A stretch of DNA of 64,000 bases from Rhabditoides inermis (Eukaryota; Nematoda; Chromadorea; Rhabditida; Rhabditidae): assembly GCA_963966185.1 (NCBI GenBank), contig CAWZYM010000089.1, positions 62,001 to 126,000 on the forward strand, read 5' to 3'. Positions within the stretch are counted from its first letter, which is position 1. The number at the start of each line of letters is the position of its first letter. Shown here piece after piece: positions 49,401 through 62,993 of the stretch. A model generated the notes under the pieces. That model was not told the origin of the DNA. It did no database searches and saw only the letters and a list, made by a program, of their open reading frames with translations. A program made the position numbers and the translations under genes.

Positions 49401-52366
49401 ACTGAACCTCAATCAAGTGTCCAAATGATGTGTCCAAAAACTCACCTGAACCTTAATCGACTGTCCGTACACATCACTGGACCTTAATCAAGTGTACAGA
49501 TACTTCACTGAACCCCAATGAAGTGTACGGACACTTCACCAAACCTCATTAAAGTGCCCGGAAGAAGTGTCCGATACCTCACCTGATCCTTAATCAAGTG
49601 TCCGGACAGTTCACTGAACCTCAATCAAGTGTCCGAATGATGTGTCCGATAACTGACCTAAACCTTAATCGACTGTCCGGACACATCGCTGGACCTTAAC
49701 CAAGTGTCCGTACACCTTACTGAATTCCAATGAAGTGTACGGACATTTCACTAAACTTTGTTTAAGTGTCCGGAAGAAGTGTCCGATAGCTCACCTGATC
49801 CTTAATCAAGTGTCCGGACAGTTCACTGAACCTCAATCAAGTGTCCGACTGAAGTGTCCGATAGCTAACCTGATCCTTAATCGACTGTCCGGACACATCA
49901 CTGGACCCTAACCAAGTGTCCGTACACGTTACTGAATTCCAATGAAGTGTACGGACATTTCACTAAACTTTATTTAAGTGTCCTGAAGAAGTGTCCGATA
50001 GCTCACCTGATCCTTAATCGAGTGTCCGGACACCTCACTGAACCTCAATCAAGTGTCCGACTGAAGTGTCCGATAGCTAACCTGATCCTTAATCAAGTGT
50101 CCGGACACTTCACTGAACCTCAATCAAGTGTCCAAATGGTGTGTCCGATAACTCACCTGAACCTTAATCGACTGTCCGGACACATCACTGGACCTTAATC
50201 AAGTGTCCGGACACTTTACTGAACTCCAATAAAGTGTACATACACTTCACTAAACCTCATTAAAGTGTCCAGAAGAAGTGCCCGATAGCTCAACTGATCC
50301 TCGATCGAGTGTTCGGACACCTCACTGAACCTCAATCAAGTGTCCGACTGAAGTGTCCGATAGCTAACCTGATCCTTAATCAAGTGTCCGGACACTTCAC
50401 TGAACCTCAATCAAGTGTCCAAATGGTGTGTCCGATAACTCACCTGAACCTTAATCGACTGTCCGGACACATCACTGGACCTTAATCAAGTGTCCGGACA
50501 CTTTACTGAACTCCAATAAAGTGTACGGACACTTCACTAAACCTCATTAAAGTGTCCAGAAGAAGTGCCCGATAGCTCAACTGATCCTTGATCGAGTGTC
50601 CGGACACTTCACTGAACCTCAATCAAAAGTCCGAATGATGTGTACGAAAACTCACCTGAACCTTAATCGACTGTCCGGACACATCACTGGACCTTAACCA
50701 AGTGTCCGTACACTTCACTGAACCCCAATGAAGTGTACGGACACTTCACCAAACCTCATTAAAGTGCCCGGAAGAAGTGTCCGATACCTCACCTGATCCT
50801 TAATCAAGTGTCCGGACAGTTCACTGAACCTCAATCAAGTGTCCGAATGATGTGTCCGATAACTGACCTAAACCTTAATCGACTGTCCGGACACATCACT
50901 GGACCTTAACCAAGTGTCCGTACACCTTACTGAATTCCAATGAAGTGTACGGACATTTCACTAAACTTTGTTTAAGTGTCCGGAAGAAGTGTCCGATAGC
51001 TCACCTGATCCTTAATCAAGTGTCCGGACAGTTCACTGAACCTCAATCAAGTGTCCGACTGAAGTGTCCGATAGCTAACCTGATCCTTAATCGACTGTCC
51101 GGACACATCACTGGACCCTAACCAAGTGTCCGTACACTTTACTGAATTCCAATGAAGTGTACGGACATTTCACTAAACTTTATTTAAGTGTCCGGAAGAA
51201 GTGTCCGATAGCTCACCTGATCCTTAATCGAGTGTCCGGACACCTCACTGAACCTCAATCAAGTGTCCGACTGAAGTGTCCGATAGCTAACCTGATCCTT
51301 AATCAAGTGTCCGGACACTTCACTGAACCTCAATCAAGTGTCCAAATGGTGTGTCCGATAACTCACCTGAACCTTAATCGACTGTCCGGACACATCACTG
51401 GACCTTAATCAAGTGTCCGGACACTTTACTGAACTCCAATAAAGTGTACATACACTTCACTAAACCTCATTAAAGTGTCCAGAAGAAGTGCCCGATAGCT
51501 CAACTGATCCTCGATCGAGTGTTCGGACACCTCACTGAACCTCAATCAAGTGTCCGACTGAAGTGTCCGATAGCTAACCTGATCCTTAATCAAGTGTCCG
51601 GACACTTCACTGAACCTCAATCAAGTGTCCAAATGGTGTGTCCGATAACTCACCTGAACCTTAATCGACTGTCCGGACACATCACTGGACCTTAATCAAG
51701 TGTCCGGACACTTTACTGAACTCCAATAAAGTGTACGGACACTTCACTAAACCTCATTAAAGTGTCCAGAAGAAGTGCCCGATAGCTCAACTGATCCTTG
51801 ATCGAGTGTCCGGACACTTCACTGAACCTCAATCAAAAGTCCGAATGATGTGTACGAAAACTCACCTGAACCTTAATCGACTGTCCGGACACATCACTGG
51901 ACCTTAACCAAGTGTCCGTACACTTCACTGAACCCCAATGAAGTGTACGGACACTTCACCAAACCTCATTAAAGTGCCCGGAAGAAGTGTCCGATACCTC
52001 ACCTGATCCTTAATCAAGTGTCCGGACAGTTCACTGAACCTCAATCAAGTGTCCGAATGATGTGTCCGATAACTGACCTAAACCTTAATCGACTGTCCGG
52101 ACACATCACTGGACCTTAACCAAGTGTCCGTACACTTTACTGAATTCCAATGAAGTGTACGGACATTTCACTAAACTTTATTTAAGTGTCCGGAAGAAGT
52201 GTCCGATAGCTCACCTGATCCTTAATCAAGTGTCCGGACAGTTCACTGAACCTCAATCAAGTGTCCGACTGAAGTGTCCGATAGCTAACTTGATCCTTAA
52301 TCGACTGTCCGGACACATCACTGGACCCTAACCAAGTGTCCGTACACTTTACTGAATTCCAATGAA
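43421..52366 (+). repeat. 3263-bp higher-order repeat array
   Basis: Units begin at 43421, 46684 and 49947 (3263 bp apart). Each has a first marker monomer with TAAGTGTCCTGAAG, preceded by TACACGTTACTG, then 1210 bp later a second with TAAGTGTCCGGAAG, preceded by TACACTTTACTG. The alternation L, R, L, R, L, R at 43421, 44631, 46684, 47894, 49947 and 51157 proves the higher order. The same unit is seen once in copy A (31187-34449). The third unit breaks off at about 52090, where the dyad subunit stays GGACACATC instead of GTACACATC, and the array returns to 1210-bp spacing. No gene is seen. Confidence 0.88.
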
Positions 52367-55300
52367 GTGTACGGACATTTCACTAAACTTTATTTAAGTG
52401 TCCGGAAGAAGTGTCCGATAGCTCACCTGATCCTTAATCGAGTGTCCGGACACCTCACTGAACCTCAATCAAGTGTCCGACTGAAGTGTCCGATAGCTAA
52501 CCTGATCCTTAATCAAGTGTCCGGACACTTCACTGAACCTCAATCAAGTGTCCAAATGGTGTGTCCGATAACTCACCTGAACCTTAATCGACTGTCCGGA
52601 CACATCACTGGACCTTAATCAAGTGTCCGGACACTTTACTGAACTCCAATAAAGTGTACGGACACTTCACTAAACCTCATTAAAGTGTCCAGAAGAAGTG
52701 CCCGATAGCTCAACTGATACTCGATCGAGTGTCCGGACACTTCACTGAACCTCAATCAAGTGTCCAAATGGTGTGTCCGATAACTCACCTGAACCTTAAT
52801 CGACTGTCCGGACACATCACTGGACCTTAATCAAGTGTCCGGACACTTTACTGAACTCCAATAAAGTGTACGGACACTTCACTAAACCTCATTAAAGTGT
52901 CCAGAAGAAGTGCCCGATAGCTCAACTGATCCTCGATCGAGTGTCCGGACACTTCACTGAACCTCAATCAAGTGTCCGAATTATGTGTCCGAAAACTCAC
53001 CTGAACCTTAATCGACTGTCCGGACACATCACTGGACCTTAATCAAGTGTACAGATACTTCACTGAACCCCAATGAAGTGTACGGACACTTCACCAAACT
53101 TCATTAAAGTGCCCGTAAAAAGTGTCCGATAGCTAACCTGATCCTTAATGTCCGGACACTTCACTGAACCTCAATCAAGTGTCCAAATGATGTGTCCGAT
53201 AACTGACCTGAACCTTAATCGACTGTCCGGACACATCGCTGGACCTTAACCAAGTGTCCGTACACCTTACTGAATTCCAATGAAGTGTACGGACATTTCA
53301 CTAAACTTTGTTTAAGTGTCCGGAAGAAGTGTCCGATAGCTCACCTGATCCTTAATCAAGTGTCCGGACAGTTCACTGAACCTCAATCAAGTGTCCGACT
53401 GAAGTGTCCGATAGCTAACCTGATCCTTAATCGACTGTCCGGACACATCACTGGACCCTAACCAAGTGTCCGTACACGTTACTGAATTGCAATGAAGTGT
53501 ACGGACATTTCACTAAACTTTATTTAAGTGTCCGGAAGAAGTGTCCGATAGCTCACCTGATCCTTAATCGAGTGTCCGGACACCTCACTGAACCTCAATC
53601 AAGTGTCCGACTGAAGTGTCCGATAGCTAACCTGATCCTTAATCAAGTGTCCGGACACTTCACTGAACCTCAATCAAGTGTCCAAATGGTGTGTCCGATA
53701 ACTCACCTGAACCTTAATCGACTGTCCGGACACATCACTGGACCTTAATCAAGTGTCCGGACACTTTACTGAACTCCAATAAAGTGTACATACACTTCAC
53801 TAAACCTCATTAAAGTGTCCAGAAGAAGTGCCCGATAGCTCAACTGATCCTCGATCGAGTGTTCGGACACCTCACTGAACCTCAATCAAGTGTCCGACTG
53901 AAGTGTCCGATAGCTAACCTGATCCTTAATCAAGTGTCCGGACACTTCACTGAACCTCAATCAAGTGTCCAAATGGTGTGTCCGATAACTCACCTGAACC
54001 TTAATCGACTGTCCGGACACATCACTGGACCTTAATCAAGTGTCCGGACACTTTACTGAACTCCAATAAAGTGTACGGACACTTCACTAAACCTCATTAA
54101 AGTGTCCAGAAGAAGTGCCCGATAGCTCAACTGATCCTTGATCGAGTGTCCGGACACTTCACTGAACCTCAATCAAAAGTCCGAATGATGTGTACGAAAA
54201 CTCACCTGAACCTTAATCGACTGTCCGGACACATCACTGGACCTTAACCAAGTGTCCGTACACTTCACTGAACCCCAATGAAGTGTACGGACACTTCACC
54301 AAACCTCATTAAAGTGCCCGGAAGAAGTGTCCGATACCTCACCTGATCCTTAATCAAGTGTCCGGACAGTTCACTGAACCTCAATCAAGTGTCCGAATGA
54401 TGTGTCCGATAACTGACCTAAACCTTAATCGACTGTCCGGACACATCACTGGACCTTAACCAAGTGTCCGTACACCTTACTGAATTCCAATGAAGTGTAC
54501 GGACATTTCACTAAACTTTGTTTAAGTGTCCGGAAGAAGTGTCCGATAGCTCCCCTGATCCTTAATCAAGTGTCCGGACAGTTCACTGAACCTCAATCAA
54601 GTGTCCGACTGAAGTGTCCGATAGCTAACCTGATCCTTAATCGACTGTCCGGACACATCACTGGACCCTAACCAAGTGTCCGTACACTTTACTGAATTCC
54701 AATGAAGTGTACGGACATTTCACTAAACTTTATTTAAGTGTCCGGAAGAAGTGTCCGATAGCTCACCTGATCCTTAATCGAGTGTCCGGACACCTCACTG
54801 AACCTCAATCAAGTGTCCGACTGAAGTGTCCGATAGCTAACCTGATCCTTAATCAAGTGTCCGGACACTTCACTGAACCTCAATCAAGTGTCCAAATGGT
54901 GTGTCCGATAACTCACCTGAACCTTAATCGACTGTCCGGACACATCACTGGACCTTAATCAAGTGTCCGGACACTTTACTGAACTCCAATAAAGTGTACA
55001 TACACTTCACTAAACCTCATTAAAGTGTCCAGAAGAAGTGCCCGATAGCTCAACTGATCCTCGATCGAGTGTTCGGACACCTCACTGAACCTCAATCAAG
55101 TGTCCGACTGAAGTGTCCGATAGCTAACCTGATCCTTAATCAAGTGTCCGGACACTTCACTGAACCTCAATCAAGTGTCCAAATGGTGTGTCCGATAACT
55201 CACCTGAACCTTAATCGACTGTCCGGACACATCACTGGACCTTAATCAAGTGTCCGGACACTTTACTGAACTCCAATAAAGTGTACGGACACTTCACTAA

Positions 55301-58300
55301 ACCTCATTAAAGTGTCCAGAAGAAGTGCCCGATAGCTCAACTGATCCTTGATCGAGTGTCCGGACACTTCACTGAACCTCAATCAAAAGTCCGAATGATG
55401 TGTACGAAAACTCACCTGAACCTTAATCGACTGTCCGGACACATCACTGGACCTTAACCAAGTGTCCGTACACTTTACTGAATTCCAATGAAGTGTACGG
55501 ACATTTCACTAAACTTTATTTAAGTGCCCGGAAGAAGTGTCCGATACCTCACCTGATCCTTAATCAAGTGTACGGACACTTCACTAAACCTCATTAAAGT
55601 GTCCAGAAGAAGTGCCCGATAGCTCAACTGATCCTCGATCGAGTGTCCGGACACTTCACTGAACCTCAATCAAGTGTCCGAATTATGTGTCCGAAAACTC
55701 ACCTGAACCTTAATCGACTGTCCGGACACATCACTGGACCTTAATCAAGTGTACAGATACTTCACTGAACCCCAATGAAGTGTACGGACACTTCACCAAA
55801 CTTCATTAAAGTGCCCGTAAAAAGTGTCCGATAGCTAACCTGATCCTTAATGTCCGGACACTTCACTGAACCTCAATCAAGTGTCCAAATGATGTGTCCG
55901 ATAACTGACCTGAACCTTAATCGACTGTCCGGACACATCGCTGGACCTTAACCAAGTGTCCGTACACCTTACTGAATTCCAATGAAGTGTACGGACATTT
56001 CACTAAACTTTGTTTAAGTGTCCGGAAGAAGTGTCCGATAGCTCACCTGATCCTTAATCAAGTGTCCGGACAGTTCACTGAACCTCAATCAAGTGTCCGA
56101 CTGAAGTGTCCGATAGCTAACCTGATCCTTAATCGACTGTCCGGACACATCACTGGACCCTAACCAAGTGTCCGTACACGTTACTGAATTGCAATGAAGT
56201 GTACGGACATTTCACTAAACTTTATTTAAGTGTCCGGAAGAAGTGTCCGATAGCTCACCTGATCCTTAATCGAGTGTCCGGACACCTCACTGAACCTCAA
56301 TCAAGTGTCCGACTGAAGTGTCCGATAGCTAACCTGATCCTTAATCAAGTGTCCGGACACTTCACTGAACCTCAATCAAGTGTCCAAATGGTGTGTCCGA
56401 TAACTCACCTGAACCTTAATCGACTGTCCGGACACATCACTGGACCTTAATCAAGTGTCCGGACACTTTACTGAACTCCAATAAAGTGTACATACACTTC
56501 ACTAAACCTCATTAAAGTGTCCAGAAGAAGTGCCCGATAGCTCAACTGATCCTCGATCGAGTGTTCGGACACCTCACTGAACCTCAATCAAGTGTCCGAC
56601 TGAAGTGTCCGATAGCTAACCTGATCCTTAATCAAGTGTCCGGACACTTCACTGAACCTCAATCAAGTGTCCAAATGGTGTGTCCGATAACTCACCTGAA
56701 CCTTAATCGACTGTCCGGACACATCACTGGACCTTAATCAAGTGTCCGGACACTTTACTGAACTCCAATAAAGTGTACGGACACTTCACTAAACCTCATT
56801 AAAGTGTCCAGAAGAAGTGCCCGATAGCTCAACTGATCCTTGATCGAGTGTCCGGACACTTCACTGAACCTCAATCAAAAGTCCGAATGATGTGTACGAA
56901 AACTCACCTGAACCTTAATCGACTGTCCGGACACATCACTGGACCTTAACCAAGTGTCCGTACACTTCACTGAACCCCAATGAAGTGTACGGACACTTCA
57001 CCAAACCTCATTAAAGTGCCCGGAAGAAGTGTCCGATACCTCACCTGATCCTTAATCAAGTGTCCGGACAGTTCACTGAACCTCAATCAAGTGTCCGAAT
57101 GATGTGTCCGATAACTGACCTAAACCTTAATCGACTGTCCGGACACATCACTGGACCTTAACCAAGTGTCCGTACACCTTACTGAATTCCAATGAAGTGT
57201 ACGGACATTTCACTAAACTTTGTTTAAGTGTCCGGAAGAAGTGTCCGATAGCTCCCCTGATCCTTAATCAAGTGTCCGGACAGTTCACTGAACCTCAATC
57301 AAGTGTCCGACTGAAGTGTCCGATAGCTAACCTGATCCTTAATCGACTGTCCGGACACATCACTGGACCCTAACCAAGTGTCCGTACACTTTACTGAATT
57401 CCAATGAAGTGTACGGACATTTCACTAAACTTTATTTAAGTGTCCGGAAGAAGTGTCCGATAGCTCACCTGATCCTTAATCGAGTGTCCGGACACCTCAC
57501 TGAACCTCAATCAAGTGTCCGACTGAAGTGTCCGATAGCTAACCTGATCCTTAATCAAGTGTCCGGACACTTCACTGAACCTCAATCAAGTGTCCAAATG
57601 GTGTGTCCGATAACTCACCTGAACCTTAATCGACTGTCCGGACACATCACTGGACCTTAATCAAGTGTCCGGACACTTTACTGAACTCCAATAAAGTGTA
57701 CATACACTTCACTAAACCTCATTAAAGTGTCCAGAAGAAGTGCCCGATAGCTCAACTGATCCTCGATCGAGTGTTCGGACACCTCACTGAACCTCAATCA
57801 AGTGTCCGACTGAAGTGTCCGATAGCTAACCTGATCCTTAATCAAGTGTCCGGACACTTCACTGAACCTCAATCAAGTGTCCAAATGGTGTGTCCGATAA
57901 CTCACCTGAACCTTAATCGACTGTCCGGACACATCACTGGACCTTAATCAAGTGTCCGGACACTTTACTGAACTCCAATAAAGTGTACGGACACTTCACT
58001 AAACCTCATTAAAGTGTCCAGAAGAAGTGCCCGATAGCTCAACTGATCCTTGATCGAGTGTCCGGACACTTCACTGAACCTCAATCAAAAGTCCGAATGA
58101 TGTGTACGAAAACTCACCTGAACCTTAATCGACTGTCCGGACACATCACTGGACCTTAACCAAGTGTCCGTACACTTCACTGAACCCCAATGAAGTGTAC
58201 GGACACTTCACCAAACCTCATTAAAGTGCCCGGAAGAAGTGTCCGATACCTCACCTGATCCTTAATCAAGTGTCCGGACAGTTCACTGAACCTCAATCAA

Positions 58301-60495
58301 GTGTCCGAATGATGTGTCCGATAACTGACCTAAACCTTAATCGACTGTCCGGACACATCACTGGACCTTAACCAAGTGTCCGTACACTTTACTGAATTCC
58401 AATGAAGTGTACGGACATTTCACTAAACTTTATTTAAGTGTCCGGAAGAAGTGTCCGATAGCTCACCTGATCCTTAATCAAGTGTCCGGACAGTTCACTG
58501 AACCTCAATCAAGTGTCCGACTGAAGTGTCCGATAGCTAACTTGATCCTTAATCGACTGTCCGGACACATCACTGGACCCTAACCAAGTGTCCGTACACT
58601 TTACTGAATTCCAATGAAGTGTACGGACATTTCACTAAACTTTATTTAAGTGTCCGGAAGAAGTGTCCGATAGCTCACCTGATCCTTAATCGACTGTCCG
58701 GACACCTCACTGAACCTCAATCAAGTGTCCGACTGAAGTGTCCGATAGCTAACCTGATCCTTAATCAAGTGTCCGGACACTTCACTGAACCTCAATCAAG
58801 TGTCCAAATGGTGTGTCCGATAACTCACCTGAACCTTAATCGACTGTCCGGACACATCACTGGACCTTAATCAAGTGTCCGGACACTTTACTGAACTCCA
58901 ATAAAGTGTACGGACACTTCACTAAACCTCATTAAAGTGTCCAGAAGAAGTGCCCGATAGCTCAACTGATCCTCGATCGAGTGTCCGGACACTTCACTGA
59001 ACCTCAATCAAGTGTCCAAATGGTGTGTCCGATAACTCACCTGAACCTTAATCGACTGTCCGGACACATCACTGGACCTTAATCAAGTGTCCGGACACTT
59101 TACTGAACTCCAATAAAGTGTACGGACACTTCACTAAACCTCATTAAAGTGTCCAGAAGAAGTGCCCGATAGCTCAACTGATCCTCGATCGAGTGTCCGG
59201 ACACTTCACTGAACCTCAATCAAGTGTCCGAATGATGTGTCCGAAAACTCACCTGAACCTTAATCGACTGTCCGGACACATCACTGGACCTTAATCAAGT
59301 GTACAGATACTTCACTGAACCCCAATGAAGTGTACGGACACTTCACCAAACTTCATTAAAGTGCCCGTAAAAAGTGTCCGATAGCTAACCTGATCCTTAA
59401 TGTCCGGACACTTCACTGAACCTCAATCAAGTGTCCAAATGATGTGTCCGATAACTGACCTGAACCTTAATCGACTGTCCGGACACATCACTGGACCTTA
59501 ATCAAGTGTCCGAACACTTTACTGAATTCCAATGAAGTGTACGGACACTTCACTAAACCTCATTAAAGTGTCCAGAAGAAGTGCCCGATAGCTAACTTGA
59601 TTCTTAATCAAGTGTCCGGACACTTCACTGAACCTCAATCAAGTGTCCAAATGATGTGTCCAAAAACTCACCTGAACCTTAATCGACTGTCCGTACACAT
59701 CACTGGACCTTAATCAAGTGTACAGATACTTCACTGAACCCCAATGAAGTGTACGGACACTTCACCAAACCGCATTAAAGTGCCCGGAAGAAGTGTCCGA
59801 TACCTCACCTGATCCTTAATCAAGTGTCCGGACAGTTCACTGAACCTCAATCAAGTGTCCGAATGATGTGTCCGATAACTGACCTAAACCTTAATCGACT
59901 GTCCGGACACATCGCTGGACCTTAACCAAGTGTCCGTACACCTTACTGAATTCCAATGAAGTGTACGGACATTTCACTAAACTTTGTTTAAGTGTCCGGA
60001 AGAAGTGTCCGATAGCTCACCTGATCCTTAATCAAGTGTCCGGACAGTTCACTGAACCTCAATCAAGTGTCCGACTGAAGTGTCCGATAGCTAACCTGAT
60101 CCTTAATCGACTGTCCGGACACATCACTGGACCCTAACCAAGTGTCCGTACACGTTACTGAATTGCAATGAAGTGTACGGACATTTCACTAAACTTTATT
60201 TAAGTGTCCGGAAGAAGTGTCCGATAGCTCACCTGATCCTTAATCGAGTGTCCGGACACCTCACTGAACCTCAATCAAGTGTCCGACTGAAGTGTCCGAT
60301 AGCTAACCTGATCCTTAATCAAGTGTCCGGACACTTCACTGAACCTCAATCAAGTGTCCAAATGGTGTGTCCGATAACTCACCTGAACCTTAATCGACTG
60401 TCCGGACACATCACTGGACCTTAATCAAGTGTCCGGACACTTTACTGAACTCCAATAAAGTGTACATACACTTCACTAAACCTCATTAAAGTGTC
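52367..60495 (+). repeat. 1210/2702-bp higher-order repeat array
   Basis: Marker monomers lie at 52367, 53497, 54707, 56199, 57409, 58619 and 60173. About 52866-55465 recurs at 55568-58167 with offset 2702; the variant CCGAATTATGTG occurs at 52977 and 55679, and TACTGAATTGCAATG near 53482 and 56184 (also near 60158). The join is at about 55567, where CCTTAATCAA is followed directly by GTGTACGGAC. Satellite only. Confidence 0.83.
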
Positions 60496-61800
60496 GACAC
60501 ATCACTGGACCTTAACCAAGTGTCCGTACACCTTACTGAATTCCAATGAAGTGTACGGACATTTCACTAAACTTTGTTTAAGTGTCCGGAAGAAGTGTCC
60601 GATAGCTCCCCTGATCCTTAATCAAGTGTCCGGACAGTTCACTGAACCTCAATCAAGTGTCCGACTGAAGTGTCCGATAGCTAACCTGATCCTTAATCGA
60701 CTGTCCGGACACATCACTGGACCCTAACCAAGTGTCCGTACACTTTACTGAATTCCAATGAAGTGTACGGACATTTCACTAAACTTTATTTAAGTGTCCG
60801 GAAGAAGTGTCCGATAGCTCACCTGATCCTTAATCGAGTGTCCGGACACCTCACTGAACCTCAATCAAGTGTCCGACTGAAGTGTCCGATAGCTAACCTG
60901 ATCCTTAATCAAGTGTCCGGACACTTCACTGAACCTCAATCAAGTGTCCAAATGGTGTGTCCGATAACTCACCTGAACCTTAATCGACTGTCCGGACACA
61001 TCACTGGACCTTAATCAAGTGTCCGGACACTTTACTGAACTCCAATAAAGTGTACATACACTTCACTAAACCTCATTAAAGTGTCCAGAAGAAGTGCCCG
61101 ATAGCTCAACTGATCCTCGATCGAGTGTTCGGACACCTCACTGAACCTCAATCAAGTGTCCGACTGAAGTGTCCGATAGCTAACCTGATCCTTAATCAAG
61201 TGTCCGGACACTTCACTGAACCTCAATCAAGTGTCCAAATGGTGTGTCCGATAACTCACCTGAACCTTAATCGACTGTCCGGACACATCACTGGACCTTA
61301 ATCAAGTGTCCGGACACTTTACTGAACTCCAATAAAGTGTACGGACACTTCACTAAACCTCATTAAAGTGTCCAGAAGAAGTGCCCGATAGCTCAACTGA
61401 TCCTTGATCGAGTGTCCGGACACTTCACTGAACCTCAATCAAAAGTCCGAATGATGTGTACGAAAACTCACCTGAACCTTAATCGACTGTCCGGACACAT
61501 CACTGGACCTTAACCAAGTGTCCGTACACTTCACTGAACCCCAATGAAGTGTACGGACACTTCACCAAACCTCATTAAAGTGCCCGGAAGAAGTGTCCGA
61601 TACCTCACCTGATCCTTAATCAAGTGTCCGGACAGTTCACTGAACCTCAATCAAGTGTCCGAATGATGTGTCCGATAACTGACCTAAACCTTAATCGACT
61701 GTCCGGACACATCACTGGACCTTAACCAAGTGTCCGTACACTTTACTGAATTCCAATGAAGTGTACGGACATTTCACTAAACTTTATTTAAGTGTCCGGA
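60496..61800 (+). repeat. 1210-type HOR after a deletion junction
   Basis: At 60491-60500 the sequence reads GTGTCGACAC, joining GTGTC of a half-site module to GACAC of a dyad subunit. Compared with the paralogue at 56199-57409, exactly 620 bp (equivalent to 56522-57141) is missing. After the junction the sequence is normal 1210-class satellite, with the marker monomer at 60763. Confidence 0.82.
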
Positions 61801-62993
61801 AGAAGTGCCCGATAGCTCAACTGATCCTCGATCGAGTGTCCGGACACTTCACTGAACCTCAATCAAAAGTCCGAATGATGTGTTAGAAAACTCACCTGAA
61901 CCTTAATCGACTGTCCGGACACATCACTGGACCTTAACCAAGTGTCCGTACACTTTACTGAATTCCAATGAAGTGTACGGACACTTCACTAAACCTCATT
62001 AAAGTGTCCGTAAGAAGTGTCTGATAGCTAACCTGATTCTTAATCAAGTGTCCGGACACTTCAATGAACCTCAATCAAAAGTCCGAATGATGTGTCCGAA
62101 AACTCACCTGAACCTTAATCGACTGTCCGGACACATCACTGGACCTTAATCAAGTGTCCGGACACTTAACTGAACTCCAATAAAGTGTACGGACACTTCA
62201 CCAAACCTCATTAAAGTGCCCGTAAATTGTGTCCGATAGCTAACCTGATCATCAATGTCCGGACACTTCACTGAACTTCAATCAAGTGTCAGGACACTTC
62301 ACTGAACCTCAATCAAGTGTCTAAATGATGTGTCCGATAACTCACCTGAACCTTAATCCACTGTCCGGACACATCACTGTACCTTAATCAAGTGTCCGGA
62401 CACTTTACTGAACTCCAATAAAGTGTACGGACACTTCACTGAACCTCAATCAAGTGTCCGACTGAAGTGTCCGATAGCTAACCTGATCCTTAATGTCCGG
62501 ACACTTCACTGAACTTCAATCAAGTGTCCGGACACTTCACTGAACCTCAATCAAAAGTCCGAATGATGTGTCCGAAAACTCACCTGAACCTTAATCGACT
62601 GTCCGGACACATCACTGGACCTTAACCAAGTGTCCGTACACTTTACTGAATTCCAATGAAGTGTACGGACACTTCACTAAACCTCATTAAAGTGTCCGTA
62701 AGAAGTGTCTGATAGCTAACCTGATTCTTAATCAAGTGTCCGGACACTTCAATGAACCTCAATCAAAAGTCCGAATGATGTGTCCGAAAACTCACCTGAA
62801 CCTTAATCGACTGTCCGGACACATCACTGGACCTTAATCAAGTGTCCGGACACTTAACTGAACTCCAATAAAGTGTACGGACACTTCACCAAACCTCATT
62901 AAAGTGCCCGTAAAATGTGTCCGATAGATAACCTGATCATTAATGTCCGGACACTTCACTGAACTTCAATCAAGTGTCCGGACACTTCACTGA
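61801..62993 (+). repeat. 688-bp tandem duplication related to 23.7-24.3 kb
   Basis: Carries the rare variants GTGTTAGAAAAC, AAGTGTCTGATAGC and CACTTCAATGAACC, which also occur together at about 23700-24340. Within the block AAGTGTCTGATAGC occurs at 62014 and 62702, a 688-bp tandem repeat. It ends abruptly at about 62993, where CACTTCACTGAA is joined to CTCACCTGAACC, dropping the expected subunit tail. Confidence 0.8.
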
